DNA from: Paracoccus sp. (in: a-proteobacteria)
Lineage (GTDB): Bacteria; Pseudomonadota; Alphaproteobacteria; Rhodobacterales; Rhodobacteraceae
NCBI GenBank assembly: GCA_030538425.1
Contig: JAUNTZ010000006.1
Span: 26,204-90,203 of the forward strand
Reading direction: 5' to 3'
Length of the DNA stretch: 64,000 nucleotides
Shown one piece after another: positions 1-10,044 of this stretch. Positions within the stretch are counted from its first letter, which is position 1, and every line of letters starts with the position of its first letter. The notes under the pieces are model-generated. The model did no database searches and was not told the origin of the DNA. It was given only the letters and a program-made list of their open reading frames with translations. The position numbers and the translations under genes were made by a program.

Positions 1-84
1 GAGCTGCCCCGGCGTGAACTCTCGTCCACCCCCGCGCCCACCATGTCTCAGGCGCGGCTGATCGCGGGCCAAACCGTCAGCTGA
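1..84 (+). other. Possible 3' end of an unidentified gene
   Basis: The first reading frame is open from the window edge to a TGA at 82-84, giving 27 codons that end in LIAGQTVS. It would converge on the PLDc_N gene, with 7 bases between the two stops. The peptide is rich in Pro, Ser, Thr and Arg and matches no family I recognise. An open stretch this short is expected by chance in GC-rich DNA, so it may be non-coding. Confidence 0.2.
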
Positions 85-91
85 TCAGCGG

Positions 92-274
92 TCAATAATT
101 CGCCTTGGGACCGACAAACCACCAGGCGATAAGGCCCGCCACCGGCAAAACCGCAATAATAATAACCCAGATGATCTTGGTGTTCCGCTCGGCATTGGAA
201 TTAATGACCGAGGCAATCGCCCAGACATCCAGAACAAAGATAATCAGGCCGAAAAGCCCATAGATTAAACTCAT
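92..274 (-). CDS. Small PLDc_N-domain membrane protein
   Basis: This 60-residue protein is two hydrophobic helices (about residues 4-23 and 34-54) joined by a short polar turn, SNAERNTK. The second helix carries the W-x-x-x-x-x-x-LPV-G pattern and the end reads WWFVGPKANY. This is the layout of the PLDc_N domain (PF13396), the N-terminal membrane anchor of cardiolipin synthases, here standing alone without phospholipase D catalytic domains. Stand-alone copies are common in bacteria and their role is unknown. It lies 66 bases downstream of hslU on the same strand and may be read through from it. It starts with ATG at 274. Confidence 0.75.
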   Translation of the reverse strand: MSLIYGLFGLIIFVLDVWAIASVINSNAERNTKIIWVIIIAVLPVAGLIAWWFVGPKANY

Positions 275-340
275 CTGTCAGCACTCCGGCAAAGATGTTT
301 TGCAATCAACCGCCGTCAGGGGCGATTGGTTCCCAGTGCG

Positions 341-1645
341 TCACAGGACGTAGCGCGACAAATCGGTGGACCGCGCCAGATCGCCCAGATATTTTTCGAC
401 ATAAGCCGCATCGACGCTGATCGCCTCGCCGCTGCGGTCGGGCGCGGTGAAGGAAAGTTCCTCAAACACGCGCTCAATCACCGTATAAAGACGGCGCGCG
501 CCAATATTTTCGACGCTGGCATTCACCTCGGCGGCAATCTGGGCGATGGCGGCGATTCCGTCATCGGTAAAGCGAACCTCAACCCCTTCGGTCCCCATCA
601 GCGCGGTATATTGCCGCGTCAGCGCATTGTCGGTTTCGGTCAGGATGCGCACGAAATCCGCCTCAGAGAGCGCCCGCAGCTCAACCCGGATCGGCAGGCG
701 GCCCTGCAATTCGGGCAGCAGATCCGAGGGCTTGGCGACATGGAACGCGCCCGAGGCAATGAACAGAATATGATCGGTCTTGACCGGCCCGTATTTGGTC
801 GAAACCGTCGTGCCTTCAATCAGCGGCAGCAGGTCGCGCTGCACCCCCTCACGGCTGACATCGCCGCCGCGCGCCTCAGCACGCGCGCAGACCTTGTCTA
901 TTTCATCAATGAAAACAATGCCGTTTTCCTGAACCGATTCAAGCGCTGCGGCCTTCACCGCCTCATCATCCAACAGCTTGTCAGCCTCTTCCGCGATCAG
1001 CAGTTCATAGCTTTCGGCCACCGTCACCTTGCGCGTGACGCGCCGCCCGCCAAAGGCTTTCATCAGCCCCGACAGGTCCATCATGCCGCCCATCGCGCCG
1101 GGCTGACCCGGGATCTCCATCGCGCCGAACGGGTTCGAGTTGTCCTGCACCTCGATCTCGATCACGGTATCGTCCAGCTCACCGCGTTTCAGCTTGTCGC
1201 GGAACATCGCGCGCGTCCCCTCGCGGGCCTGCTCACCGGCCAGAACCTCGATCACACGATCCTCGGCGCCTTTATGGGCGCGCGCCTTGACCTCTTCGCG
1301 CATCCGCTCGCGCGTGTCGATGATGGCGGCGTCGGTCAGGTCGCGGATGATCTGCTCAACATCACGGCCGACATAGCCGACCTCAGTGAACTTGGTCGCC
1401 TCAACCTTGATGAAGGGCGCCTGCGCCAGCCGGGCCAGACGGCGGCTGATCTCAGTCTTGCCGACGCCGGTCGGGCCGATCATCAGGATATTCTTGGGGT
1501 AAACCTCATCGCGCAGATCCGCGCCAAGCTGCTTGCGTCGCCAACGGTTGCGCAGCGCCACAGCAACGGCGCGTTTCGCATCGCGCTGTCCGATGATGAA
1601 ACGGTCGAGTTCGGACACGATTTCGCGGGGGGTTAGCTCGGTCAT
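341..1645 (-). CDS. hslU: ATP-dependent protease ATPase subunit HslU
   Basis: HslU (ClpY) is the hexameric AAA+ unfoldase that feeds substrates into the HslV peptidase in the cytoplasm. The 434-residue length is normal. Walker A is GPTGVGKT at 57-64, the pore loop GYVG is at 90-93, and Walker B is IVFIDEID at 243-250. An insertion (I) domain rich in Gly and Met lies at about 110-235. The C-terminus ends LSRYVL, the tail that docks into HslV. It follows hslV after 164 bases that contain an inverted repeat (CGCCTGC at 1727-1733, GCAGGCG at 1748-1754). An AAAGG ribosome site precedes the ATG. It is probably co-transcribed with hslV from the heat-shock promoter upstream of that gene. Confidence 0.98.
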   Translation of the reverse strand: MTELTPREIVSELDRFIIGQRDAKRAVAVALRNRWRRKQLGADLRDEVYPKNILMIGPTGVGKTEISRRLARLAQAPFIKVEATKFTEVGYVGRDVEQIIRDLTDAAIIDTRERMREEVKARAHKGAEDRVIEVLAGEQAREGTRAMFRDKLKRGELDDTVIEIEVQDNSNPFGAMEIPGQPGAMGGMMDLSGLMKAFGGRRVTRKVTVAESYELLIAEEADKLLDDEAVKAAALESVQENGIVFIDEIDKVCARAEARGGDVSREGVQRDLLPLIEGTTVSTKYGPVKTDHILFIASGAFHVAKPSDLLPELQGRLPIRVELRALSEADFVRILTETDNALTRQYTALMGTEGVEVRFTDDGIAAIAQIAAEVNASVENIGARRLYTVIERVFEELSFTAPDRSGEAISVDAAYVEKYLGDLARSTDLSRYVL

Positions 1646-1809
1646 GGTCTGCCTTTCTTGCGTTGCTTGTCAGATAGGCGATGGCTGGCGATGTGTTAAG
1701 TGGGGCAGGCGACAAGATCGAGCGCGCGCCTGCCGGAAGCCCCACGCGCAGGCGATTTCACCGCCGACCGGATCGAGTTATTGACAGGGCTTGCCGAAAA
1801 AGAGGGGGT

Positions 1810-2373
1810 TTAGGCGCCCTCGCCGATCACCTCAACCGTCAGATTGCCGTTGGTATAGACGCAGATATCGGCGGCAATCGCCATGGCCTGCCGCGCAATC
1901 GCCTCGGCGTCAAGATCGGTCGCCAGCAGGCCCCGCGCGGCGGCAAGCGCGTAATTCCCGCCCGAGCCGATCGCGGCCACGTCATGCTCCGGCTCCAGCA
2001 CGTCGCCCGCGCCGGTGACGACGTAAACCTCAGCCCCATCGGTCACGATCAGCATCGCCTCAAGGTTGCGCAGATATTTGTCGGTGCGCCAGTCCTTCGC
2101 CAGATCAACGCAGGCGCGGGCCAGCTGCCCCGGCGCGGCCTCTAGCTTTTTTTCCAGCCTTTCCAACAGGGTAAAGGCATCCGCCGTCGATCCGGCAAAG
2201 CCCACCACGACATCGCGTCCGCCGGGGCTGAGGCGGCGGACCTTGCGCGCGCTGCCCTTCATCACGGTCTGGCCGACGCTGACCTGACCGTCACCCGCCA
2301 CCACCACGCGCCCGCCGCGCCGCACCGCCAGAATGGTTGTGCCGTGCCAGCCGGGGAACTTGTCGTCAGCCAT
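1810..2373 (-). CDS. hslV: ATP-dependent protease peptidase subunit HslV
   Basis: HslV (ClpQ) is the N-terminal-threonine peptidase of the HslUV complex, related to the proteasome beta subunit. The chosen start gives 187 residues beginning [11 protein letters not shown], followed by TTILAVRR. Thr12 would become the catalytic residue after removal of the short propeptide, and [14 protein letters not shown] lies in the conserved C-terminal half. The frame stays open to 2559, but the ATG at 2371-2373 has a good AGGAG ribosome site. The longer reading would overlap the divergent gene at 2467 and would be untranslated upstream of the RpoH-like promoter at 2400-2428. The propeptide of about 11 residues is typical of alphaproteobacterial HslV. 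Confidence 0.97.
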   Translation of the reverse strand: MADDKFPGWHGTTILAVRRGGRVVVAGDGQVSVGQTVMKGSARKVRRLSPGGRDVVVGFAGSTADAFTLLERLEKKLEAAPGQLARACVDLAKDWRTDKYLRNLEAMLIVTDGAEVYVVTGAGDVLEPEHDVAAIGSGGNYALAAARGLLATDLDAEAIARQAMAIAADICVYTNGNLTVEVIGEGA

Positions 2374-2399
2374 CTCAAACTCTCCTTTGATCCTGAGCG

Positions 2400-2428
2400 A
2401 GATAGGCGCGGGCGCGGCGTCCTGCAAG
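2400..2428 (-). promoter_or_regulatory. RpoH (sigma-32) type promoter for hslVU
   Basis: On the minus strand CTTG (2428-2425) is followed after exactly 18 bases by CCTATCT (2406-2400). This fits the alphaproteobacterial heat-shock pattern CTTG-N17/18-CCTATnT. The predicted transcript would start near 2393, about 20 bases before the hslV start codon. hslVU is a classical heat-shock operon, so position and content agree. Confidence 0.7.
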
Positions 2429-2431
2429 CCA

Positions 2432-2460
2432 TTGCGAGGCGCAGGCGCGCGGCCTAGCAT
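2432..2460 (+). promoter_or_regulatory. Possible sigma-70 promoter giving a leaderless mRNA
   Basis: TTGCGA (2432-2437) and TAGCAT (2455-2460) are 17 bases apart. The ATG of the next gene begins at 2467, only 6 bases past the -10 box, and no Shine-Dalgarno sequence lies between. If used, transcription would begin at or next to the start codon. The boxes overlap the back of the divergent heat-shock promoter. The -35/-10 match is moderate. Confidence 0.4.
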
Positions 2461-2466
2461 CGCGTC

Positions 2467-3342
2467 ATGGGCAAAGCGCAACTGGACATTCACCTTGAAC
2501 CCGACATGCTGGCCAATGCCGTGGCGGGCCGGTTCAACTTTATGAACGTGGTGAAACACGCTGTTGAATCAAAGGGTTGGGCGGTTTCCCTTCGCGCCGA
2601 AACCGATCCGCCCGACCCGCGCCACTTTGCGATGTTTCACATGAAACAGCCGCCGCATGACCGCGCGCTGATGTTCCGGCGCAGCTATCTTTACCCGTTC
2701 TGGCATATCGGCGCGCAGCCCGAACGCTGGCGCTTTCCGGTCGCGCTTGCCGATTTTACGCCGCGCGATCCCGACCGAGCGACCGCCTTCGCGGACAAGC
2801 TGCGGGCGCGACATTGGGCGGAAGCGCGGGCGGTCGCGGGCGATTACGCGCTGATCCCGCTGCAAGGGCGGATTGGACAGCGGCGGTCGTTCCAGACCAT
2901 GCGCCCGCTGGACATGCTGCGCCGGGTGGCGGCCACCGGGCGGCCCGCCATCGCCACCCTTCACCCGCGTGAGGACTACAGCAGCGCCGAGCGCGATGAG
3001 CTGGCCGCCATCGCCGCCCGCCACCCCAACCTGACCATCGGCGGCGACAGTCGCGCGCTGTTGCCGGGCTGTGCCTATGTCGCGACGATGAACAGCGCGG
3101 TCGCCTTTGACGGCTACCTGCTGCACAAGCCCGCGGTGCTGTTCGCGCAGATCGACTTTCACCATATCGGGCTGAACGTCGCTGAACTCGGCGCGGATGA
3201 GGCGTTGACCCGAGCGCCCACCCACCGGCCGGATTTCGACGGCTATCTGCTGTGGTTCCTGCGCCACTCGATCAATGCGCGCGGCCCGGATGTGGCGCAA
3301 AAGGTGCGTGAGGCCATGAAAAAGGGCGGCTGGCCTGTCTGA
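2467..3342 (+). CDS. Conserved hypothetical protein, capsule-type glycosyltransferase-like
   Basis: This 291-residue cytosolic protein has no signal peptide or membrane segment. The C-terminal third has the pattern of capsular polysaccharide (KpsC/KpsS-like) GT-B domains: an acidic loop HPREDYSS, a threonine/serine turn [15 protein letters not shown], then [13 protein letters not shown]. In such proteins this region binds the nucleotide-sugar donor, so a glycosyltransferase-like fold is inferred; substrate is unknown. The N-terminus ([20 protein letters not shown]) is not recognised. The gene stands alone against the strand of its neighbours, between hslV and trxA. It carries a parS-like palindrome at 2633-2648, read as MFHMKQ. 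No ribosome site precedes the ATG (see the promoter entry). Confidence 0.7.
   Translation: MGKAQLDIHLEPDMLANAVAGRFNFMNVVKHAVESKGWAVSLRAETDPPDPRHFAMFHMKQPPHDRALMFRRSYLYPFWHIGAQPERWRFPVALADFTPRDPDRATAFADKLRARHWAEARAVAGDYALIPLQGRIGQRRSFQTMRPLDMLRRVAATGRPAIATLHPREDYSSAERDELAAIAARHPNLTIGGDSRALLPGCAYVATMNSAVAFDGYLLHKPAVLFAQIDFHHIGLNVAELGADEALTRAPTHRPDFDGYLLWFLRHSINARGPDVAQKVREAMKKGGWPV
2633..2648. promoter_or_regulatory. parS-like site, one mismatch, inside a gene
   Basis: TGTTTCACATGAAACA differs from the parS consensus TGTTTCACGTGAAACA at a single central base. One half-site is perfect. It lies about 21.7 kb from the perfect site at 24341, on the other side of the candidate origin. ParB sites are usually clustered within tens of kilobases of oriC, so a weaker third site is plausible. 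Chance occurrence of a 15/16 match in 64 kb is very unlikely. Confidence 0.6.
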
Positions 3343-3351
3343 CCGCCGCCC
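3319..3351 (-). terminator. Rho-independent terminator for trxA
   Basis: Read on the minus strand: GGGCGGC (3351-3345), a 14-base loop, GCCGCCC (3330-3324), then TTTTT (3323-3319). The perfect 7-bp GC stem followed by a U-run sits 22 bases past the trxA stop codon. It overlaps the last codons of the convergent hypothetical gene. Confidence 0.75.
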
Positions 3352-3372
3352 CGTCTCTCATATCGTCACCGA

Positions 3373-3693
3373 TCAGACGTTCTCGTCGATCCAGGCCTTC
3401 AGCGCGGCCTTGGGCGCCGCACCCATCTTGTTCGCGACGACCTGACCGTTCTTGAACATGAACAAAGCGGGGATGCCGCGCACGCCCAGGGCGGCGGGGC
3501 TTTCCGGGTTCTGGTCAATATCGACCTTCACGATGCGCAGCTTGCCCGCATATTCATCGGACAGCTCTTCCAGAGCGGGGCCGATCTGCTTGCAGGGACC
3601 GCACCATTCGGCCCAGAAATCGACCAGAACGGGGGTGTCGGAATTGCGCACTTCGTCGTCGAACTGCGCGTCGGTAACGGCTTGGGTGGCCAT
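3373..3693 (-). CDS. trxA: Thioredoxin
   Basis: This is a 106-residue thioredoxin, the small cytosolic protein-disulfide reductase. The active site WCGPCK has its cysteines at positions 31 and 34, preceded by VLVDFWAEW; the cis-proline lies in [10 protein letters not shown]. The frame is open to 3768, but the ATG at 3691-3693 has an AGGAG ribosome site 7 bases upstream and gives the normal family length. It follows addA on the same strand with 71 bases between. The addA-trxA adjacency recurs in Rhodobacterales, with no known functional link between break repair and thioredoxin. Confidence 0.97.
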   Translation of the reverse strand: MATQAVTDAQFDDEVRNSDTPVLVDFWAEWCGPCKQIGPALEELSDEYAGKLRIVKVDIDQNPESPAALGVRGIPALFMFKNGQVVANKMGAAPKAALKAWIDENV

Positions 3694-3764
3694 GAGACGC
3701 TCCTGATATGCCGGCGGGCGGCGGGATTGTTGTTCGTAACAGCTAGGGGCGCGCCGCCCGACGG

Positions 3765-6700
3765 TCAAGGGCGCGGCGCAGGATGCAAACCGGCCATGAC
3801 CTCATCAAGCAGCGCATCCGGCAGGACCATCACCGCGCGTGAGGCCGTCCACAGCACCGCCACCTGAACAGGCAAAGCAGGCCAGATCCCGCGCAGCGCC
3901 GCGCGATAGGCGGCCATCTGGCGCAGAATGCCCAAAGGCACGGCCTCTGGCGCGGCGGGAACGGTCGCGTTGGTCTTGTAATCAATCGCCATGATCCGGT
4001 CGGGCGCAATCACCAGCCGGTCGATAATCCCCGACAGCAAGCGGCCATCGGGTAAAGGCGCGGCAAGCGGCACCTCGGTAAGCACTTCGGCGCCATCCGC
4101 CAGCTCAAAAACCGATGCCAGATCGGGCGCAGCCAGAACCGCCGTGGCCTCCTCCAGCAGAAGCGCCAACATCTCCGCATCGGGCAAGCCACCCTCAGCG
4201 CCCGATAGCAGATCAGCGGCGCGCGCGGGCCATTCCTCTGCCGCGACGCCCGGCAGATGCTCCAACAACAGATGCAGGCGCACGCCGAACAGCATCGCCG
4301 CCGCCGCATCATCGCCCACCGGACCGGGCAGAGCCTTGGCTCCGCCGAGCCCCGTCGCCGCAACCGGCGCGGGTGGCGGGGTCCAGGCGGGCGGCGCGGT
4401 GTCAATCCAATCGGGCAGCGCCGGGGGCGGCTCGTCCGCGTCCGCCTCACCGACCGAGGCAGGCCAATCGCCATGCGCAAACCGCGTCACTTGACCAAAA
4501 TCGCGGGGCTCTGTGCTGCATGTCAGCTTGGCCGAAGCCAACCCCTCGGCGATCATGCCATACCAATCGCGGCCCGATCCCGTCTTGCCCGCCGCCGCCA
4601 CGATCAGCCAGGATTCCGCCCGCGTCATCGCGACATAAAGCAGGCGCTTGCGTTCCTCGATCTGGCGGGCGGTGGCCTGATCGACTGCGTCCTGCGCGAA
4701 ATCGGGCCGCCCGGCCTTGTTGCCCGTCAGCATCGCGGGACCGCCCTCCAAGCGCAGGATCTGCGGCGGATTGGGGCTGCGGCGCTCGGCGGTGTCGGGC
4801 AGGATCACCACCGGGCTCTCCAACCCCTTTGAGCCATGCACCGTCATCACCCGGATCAGCCCCGCGCCGCTGCCTTGCTGGCGGCTGATCTCAACATCAT
4901 CGCCCGACAGCCAGACCAGAAACCCGGTCAGCGAAGGGGCCTCGGACCGCTCATATGCCAGAGCCTGCGATAACAGCTCATCAATCCCGTCCTCGGCCTC
5001 AGCACCCAGCCGTTGCAACAGCCGGTCGCGCCCGCCATGGCGCACCAGCAGGCGCGACATCAGATCATAGGGCCGCAAATGCGAATGGGCCATCATGTCG
5101 GACAGGATCGCCCGCGCGTCGGCATGGTCCGCCGCCTCGCGCAGCGCCTCCCACAGATAGCCCTTGCGCGCATGGGCCAGCCGGAACAAAGCGTCCTCAT
5201 CCAAGCCAATCAGGGGCGAGCGCAGCAGTTCCGCCAGCGACAGGTCATCCTCCGGCGTGGCCAGAAAGGAGATCATCGCGCGGATATCCTGCACCGCCAG
5301 CTCTGCCGCCAGCCGCAGCCGGTCCGCCCCCGCCACCGGCAATCCCGCCGATTTGAGCGCCCGCAGGATCTCACCAAAGAGCGGTCCCTTGCGGCCCTGC
5401 ACCAGTATCAGAATATCGCCCGGCCCCATCGGACGCGGCCCCTTCGAGGTCGGAATCGCGGTTCTCGCGTCCAGCATCGCCTTGATTTCGCGGGCCAAAG
5501 CCTCGGCCAGCAAGGTGGGCGCGCTGTCGGGCGCCAGTTGGTCAAGGGGGCTGTCCCAGGGCTGTTCCTCGGGCGCATCAGGCGGCTCAAAAACCGGCCA
5601 AAGATCGACCCGCCCCGGCATATCGCCGTGAAAGGCGCGGTGCCGCGCAGCCTGTCCCAAGCCATCACCCGCCGACCCCGCAAAGGTCGCGTCCACGGCT
5701 TGCAGGATCGCCGGGGATGAGCGGAAAGAATATTCCAGATCAAGGCGTTGCATCGGTGCCTGCACCGCCTCAAACGCCGCAGCAAAGCCGTCGCGGCGGT
5801 CCTCGAAGACGGCGATATCGGCGCCCTGAAAGGAATAGATCGACTGTTTCGGATCACCCACCACGAACAGGGTGCGGTTGCGGTCCGAGGCGCCCGCCGT
5901 GAACTCGGCAGTCAGCGATTCCACCACCTGCCACTGACCGGGTGAGGTATCCTGCGCCTCATCGACAAGGATATGGTCAATGCCACCATCCAGCCGGAAC
6001 AAAACCCATTGCGCCATCGCGCTATCGGACAGCAAAGCGGAAGCGCGACGGATCAGGTCGTCAAAATCAAGCCAGCCATTCTGTGCCTTGCGCGCCGCGT
6101 AACGCTTTGAAAACAATTCCGCAAATCGCAGCATCGCCGCTGAACGCGCAACAAAGCCCGACGCGATCCGGGCCGGGCGCAGGTCGGCCACGGCATCCGC
6201 CAACGCGTCGATCCATTCCGCCAGCCCGTCCGGCAAACCGGCCCGTGTCGCCTTGGCTGGAAAGCCGCCCGCCTTCGATCCGAACGGGCTTTTTGCACTG
6301 CCACCGAACAAAAGCTGGGCTTCCAGAATCGCCGCCTCAGCCGCGCCGGGCGCGTCCCAATTTCCCGCGTTCAGCGCCGCAGCGCCCCTCTGATCCGTCA
6401 CCCCGCCCGCCGACATGGCCAGAACCAGCTCGCGCATATGATCGGCGCGAAAACCCGCGAACAGATCGGCCAGAATCTCGTCAGGCGCCGCCGTCACTCC
6501 GGCCAGTTCCGCCAGCCGCTCAGCGTCACTCGCGCGAAACTCACCCGCGCCAAGCTGCGCCAGAAAGCTGTCGATCCCCTCGCCCGAGTGAATCGCGGTC
6601 AGGTCGCCCATCTCAGGCATCTCATCGCGGGCGATTTCCTCCAGCAACTCGGCCCGCAGGTTCGCGGCGCTGCGGTCGTCCAGCTCAGAAAAACCATGCG

Positions 6701-7109
6701 GCACCCCCGCCTCAAGCGGAAAGCGCCGCAGAAGCGAGGCGCAAAAGCTGTGGATCGTCTGCACCTTCAGCCCGCCGGGGGTCTCAATCGCCTGCGCGAA
6801 AAGCCGCCGCGCCGCCGCCAGATCGGCCCCCGCACCCGCGCCCAAGGCCTCCAGCTCAACCGCCAGCCGCGCGTCCGGGAACATCGCCCATTCGCCAAGC
6901 CGCGCCAGCAGGCGGTTCTGCATCTCGGTCGCGGCGGCCTTGGTATAGGTCAGGCACAGGATGCGTTCGGGCGCGGTCCCGCCCAACAGCAGACGCGCCA
7001 CGCGGTCAGTCAGCACCCGCGTCTTGCCCGAACCTGCATTCGCGGTCAGCCAGGTTGAGCGGTCGGGATCCGCCGCCGCAATCTGGCGCAGGGTCGCGTC
7101 GTCAGCCAT
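3765..7109 (-). CDS. addA: Double-strand break repair helicase-nuclease AddA
   Basis: AddA is the UvrD-like helicase and nuclease subunit of AddAB, which resects double-strand DNA ends for RecA loading. The 1114-residue protein has Walker A ANAGSGKT at 23-30, the Walker B/motif II DEAQD within [11 protein letters not shown] at about 380, helicase motif V/VI segments ([24 protein letters not shown]), and a C-terminal PD-(D/E)XK nuclease signature IDYKTN near residue 1045. The start chosen is the ATG at 7107-7109, which overlaps the addB stop by 8 bases (ATGGCTGA). An open extension to 7190 lies wholly inside addB. Translational coupling to addB is likely. Confidence 0.96.
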   Translation of the reverse strand: MADDATLRQIAAADPDRSTWLTANAGSGKTRVLTDRVARLLLGGTAPERILCLTYTKAAATEMQNRLLARLGEWAMFPDARLAVELEALGAGAGADLAAARRLFAQAIETPGGLKVQTIHSFCASLLRRFPLEAGVPHGFSELDDRSAANLRAELLEEIARDEMPEMGDLTAIHSGEGIDSFLAQLGAGEFRASDAERLAELAGVTAAPDEILADLFAGFRADHMRELVLAMSAGGVTDQRGAAALNAGNWDAPGAAEAAILEAQLLFGGSAKSPFGSKAGGFPAKATRAGLPDGLAEWIDALADAVADLRPARIASGFVARSAAMLRFAELFSKRYAARKAQNGWLDFDDLIRRASALLSDSAMAQWVLFRLDGGIDHILVDEAQDTSPGQWQVVESLTAEFTAGASDRNRTLFVVGDPKQSIYSFQGADIAVFEDRRDGFAAAFEAVQAPMQRLDLEYSFRSSPAILQAVDATFAGSAGDGLGQAARHRAFHGDMPGRVDLWPVFEPPDAPEEQPWDSPLDQLAPDSAPTLLAEALAREIKAMLDARTAIPTSKGPRPMGPGDILILVQGRKGPLFGEILRALKSAGLPVAGADRLRLAAELAVQDIRAMISFLATPEDDLSLAELLRSPLIGLDEDALFRLAHARKGYLWEALREAADHADARAILSDMMAHSHLRPYDLMSRLLVRHGGRDRLLQRLGAEAEDGIDELLSQALAYERSEAPSLTGFLVWLSGDDVEISRQQGSGAGLIRVMTVHGSKGLESPVVILPDTAERRSPNPPQILRLEGGPAMLTGNKAGRPDFAQDAVDQATARQIEERKRLLYVAMTRAESWLIVAAAGKTGSGRDWYGMIAEGLASAKLTCSTEPRDFGQVTRFAHGDWPASVGEADADEPPPALPDWIDTAPPAWTPPPAPVAATGLGGAKALPGPVGDDAAAAMLFGVRLHLLLEHLPGVAAEEWPARAADLLSGAEGGLPDAEMLALLLEEATAVLAAPDLASVFELADGAEVLTEVPLAAPLPDGRLLSGIIDRLVIAPDRIMAIDYKTNATVPAAPEAVPLGILRQMAAYRAALRGIWPALPVQVAVLWTASRAVMVLPDALLDEVMAGLHPAPRP

Positions 7110-10044
7110 GATCGCCCACCTTTCGCGCCAGTGCCACATCGCCGCCGCCCCATTCGCCGTAACGCGACAGCTGATCGTAATCACTGCCATGGCCCGTCTG
7201 CTGCATCGCGCGTCTGGCCGTAAAGCCTTGTTTTCCGGTCAGATAATTCGCCGCCAGCCGCACGAACCCGTCCCATGCCGCATCCGCATCGGCGGCGGTA
7301 AAGCTGCGCGGATGGGTCTCACCCTCAGCGCCCAGCTGGATATAGCTCACCCCCTCAACCGGCGTTGCGCCCAGGCCGTCAAACGCCCCGCGCGCGACCA
7401 TCGCCGCCTCAAGCATCAGCTGCTTGTCGAACGCCGCCATCTCCTTGTCGCTTGGCGGCTTGCCCGATTTGTAGTCATAGATATGCGCAACCGCGCCATC
7501 GTCCAGAAGGTCGATCCGGTCGGGCCGCGCGGTCAGGCGCAGATCCAGCCCCGCAACATCCAACGAGCCGCGCCTTTCGACCACCACCGGCTTGCCGCGC
7601 GCCAACCGCCGCGCCTCATCGGCAGCGATGCGGTCAGCGATGCGCGCCATCCGGGCTTGCCAAAAGATGCGGGCGGCGGGCCAGGGGACGTCCTCGGCCA
7701 GAACCTTGGCAGTGTTCGACAAAAAGCGCTCACGCAGGGCGGGCTCGGACAGATCGGCGCCATCAAGGCCCTTCAGCAAGCGCTCGACAATCTTGTGCAG
7801 CACCTCGCCGCGCAGCTGAGGGTCGGGCTCGGGCCGCAGCGCGGGCAGCGGGCGCAGGCGCAGCACCTTGCTGGCGTAAATCGCATAAGGGTCGCGGATC
7901 AGGGTCTTCACCTGCGTGACCGAGATCTCACGAAAGGCCGGGGCGGGCGGAATGGGCGCGGGCCGGGGCGCGGGCGTGACCGGGCCACCGGGGCTGGCCA
8001 TGGCGCGGGCCAGACCGGCCCAATGCGCGCCCCGCGCCTTGATCTGTTTCAGGGTCTCAACGCCGCCCTGCGCGGGCAGGCCCTGCATCAGGTTCATCAG
8101 CCGGTTCAGCCAACGCGACGGAATCGTCTCCGCATCGGCATCGCGGCGGGCGCGGCTCAGGATCACCTCGGGCGCGGCGATGGCCTGCTGAAAGTCATGG
8201 GCCGACAGGCCGATCTGGCGCTCGGGCAGGGTCAGACCGGCCTGCGCCCGCATCTGGCGCGACAGGAAGGGATCGGGCGGCAGCGCCTGCGGCCAACTGC
8301 CCTCGTTCAAACCTGCCATGATAATCAAGGCGTTATCGCCCCGGTTCGCCTCAGTCCGGGCCTCACGCGGGCCGCAGGCGCGCACGGGTGAGGCCACCGC
8401 CGCCCGCGCCGCCTGCCCCTCAAGCAGGGTCAGGATCAGGTCGGCATATTCGCCCGGCCCCATCGGATGCGCGTGGCCGGCATGTTCGGCCAGATGATCC
8501 AACACCGCCCGCGCCGCGCGGCCCGCCGGTTCGCGCCACAGAAGCGCGGCATCGACCGCGCCGCCCGGACCTGCGGCCAGCATTTCGGCCAGGCGCAGAT
8601 GCTCGGCCAGCCGATCTGCCAGGGGGCGCGGCGCGGTGTCGTCGGCCACGCTGCCTGCCAGATCCAGCACGCCCGCCAGCCACAGCCCCCAGTCGCGCCG
8701 AACCTCGCCATGGCCGTCGGCCCAGCGGCGCAGCGCATCGCCATCGGGAAAGACCGGGCCACGCGCGCGCAGGTTCAGCTCTAACTCACGCAATTCACGC
8801 AGATGGGCGCCATGATCGGCGCCGGTCGCCGTGGTCGGGTGTTTCAGCAAGACCAGCAGGCGGTCAATGGTCACCGGCTGGCCGAACAGAGCGGCGACAT
8901 GGCGCAGGAACAGGCCCTGCTGGGTCAGATGCAGCGGGATGCCCGCGCTGTCATCCATCTCAATGCCCCAACGATCAAGCGCGGCCGCCACGCGCCGCCG
9001 GATCGCGCTGTCGGCGGCGAATAGCGTGACCGGCCGCCCCTCACCCAAAGCGGCGCGAATGGCCAGCGCAATCGCGTCGGCCTCATGCTGCGGATGGTCG
9101 GCCTCGATCAGCGACAGACCTGCACCCGCCGCGCCCAGATCACCCAAGGACGGGCCTTGGGCAATCCATTGATCGGTCACCGGCGCGGGGCGAAGAGCCA
9201 ATGAGATCAATGCGTTACGCGCATCGGGACCGCGCGCATCGGTCCATGGCCGTACGCCGTGGCGCAAAGCGGCAAGACGGGCCTGCGGGTGGTCCTCACT
9301 CGCGGCGTCGATATCGTCCCAGACCGCCGCGCTTTGGCTGAAATCATAGCCCGGCAGGATCACCGCGCCCAAGGGCAGGCGCGCCACGGCCTGCAAAAAC
9401 AGCCGCGTCGCCCCGTGTGAGCCGGTCGAGCCGACCGCCAGAACCGGCGCGGTCGGCAGGTCGCGCCCCTCGGCCCATGCCTGAGCCACGGCCTCGGCCA
9501 TGTGGCGCTGGCGGGCGGGCGGATCAACCGGCGGATCGGTCAGGTAATAGCCCGCCGCGATGCGCAAAAACCGCAATGAGGCCTGCCAATGCGCCGCGTG
9601 ACTGGCCGCATCGACGGCCTCCAGATCATCGGGGCCGCGCCCCTCGGACTGCATTTCGGCCATCAGCGCGGCAAGCGCCTCGGCCAGTTCCGGGATCGAC
9701 TGGCCCGCGCCGATATCCGGGGCCTGCGCGATCAGCCCGGCGACCAAGGCGCCCAGCTCAAGCCGCCGCGCCAAGGGTGCCGCCCGCGCACCCGCCAATT
9801 CCGCGCCAATGTCGGCGACCTGCCGCATCTGCGGCAACAGCATCGCGCCGTGGTGGGCGGCATGGCGCTGAAACGCCTCGGTCAGGCTGCGCAGGGTGCG
9901 GCCCGAGTTCACATAGATCACCACCGCCGCCATCGCCTGCGGCGGCAGGCCCTCCAGCCGCGCGGCCAGACCCGAGACGACCTCTTGCGCGAAATCCACC
10001 CCCGGCGGCAGCGCAAAAGTGCCGCCCTGCCAGCCCGCCCACAT
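7102..10044 (-). CDS. addB: Double-strand break repair protein AddB
   Basis: AddB is the second subunit of AddAB. This 980-residue alphaproteobacterial form has a degenerate helicase N-terminal part and a C-terminal PD-(D/E)XK nuclease domain: GEVLHKIVERLL, then YDYKSGKPPS about 125 residues from the end. The start chosen is ATG 10042-10044, giving MWAGWQGGTFALPPG. It overlaps the stop of the preceding nucleotidyltransferase gene (TGATG), and AddB proteins of this group begin a few residues before the FALPPG motif. A frame continuing to 10116 would only extend into that gene. I do not see the four-cysteine iron-sulphur pattern of Bacillus AddB near the nuclease domain. Confidence 0.93.
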   Translation of the reverse strand: MWAGWQGGTFALPPGVDFAQEVVSGLAARLEGLPPQAMAAVVIYVNSGRTLRSLTEAFQRHAAHHGAMLLPQMRQVADIGAELAGARAAPLARRLELGALVAGLIAQAPDIGAGQSIPELAEALAALMAEMQSEGRGPDDLEAVDAASHAAHWQASLRFLRIAAGYYLTDPPVDPPARQRHMAEAVAQAWAEGRDLPTAPVLAVGSTGSHGATRLFLQAVARLPLGAVILPGYDFSQSAAVWDDIDAASEDHPQARLAALRHGVRPWTDARGPDARNALISLALRPAPVTDQWIAQGPSLGDLGAAGAGLSLIEADHPQHEADAIALAIRAALGEGRPVTLFAADSAIRRRVAAALDRWGIEMDDSAGIPLHLTQQGLFLRHVAALFGQPVTIDRLLVLLKHPTTATGADHGAHLRELRELELNLRARGPVFPDGDALRRWADGHGEVRRDWGLWLAGVLDLAGSVADDTAPRPLADRLAEHLRLAEMLAAGPGGAVDAALLWREPAGRAARAVLDHLAEHAGHAHPMGPGEYADLILTLLEGQAARAAVASPVRACGPREARTEANRGDNALIIMAGLNEGSWPQALPPDPFLSRQMRAQAGLTLPERQIGLSAHDFQQAIAAPEVILSRARRDADAETIPSRWLNRLMNLMQGLPAQGGVETLKQIKARGAHWAGLARAMASPGGPVTPAPRPAPIPPAPAFREISVTQVKTLIRDPYAIYASKVLRLRPLPALRPEPDPQLRGEVLHKIVERLLKGLDGADLSEPALRERFLSNTAKVLAEDVPWPAARIFWQARMARIADRIAADEARRLARGKPVVVERRGSLDVAGLDLRLTARPDRIDLLDDGAVAHIYDYKSGKPPSDKEMAAFDKQLMLEAAMVARGAFDGLGATPVEGVSYIQLGAEGETHPRSFTAADADAAWDGFVRLAANYLTGKQGFTARRAMQQTGHGSDYDQLSRYGEWGGGDVALARKVGDHG

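Noticed and set aside
326-1636. 436-codon open frame antisense to hslU
   Set aside because: It mirrors the codon pattern of a clearly real gene and has no recognisable protein features; long antisense frames are expected at this GC content.
2374-2559. N-terminal extension of hslV
   Set aside because: The internal ATG has a strong ribosome site and gives the normal HslV N-terminus; the extension overlaps the promoter and the divergent gene.
5942-7111. 389-codon plus-strand frame inside addA
   Set aside because: Pro/Arg/Ser-rich shadow of the real minus-strand gene.
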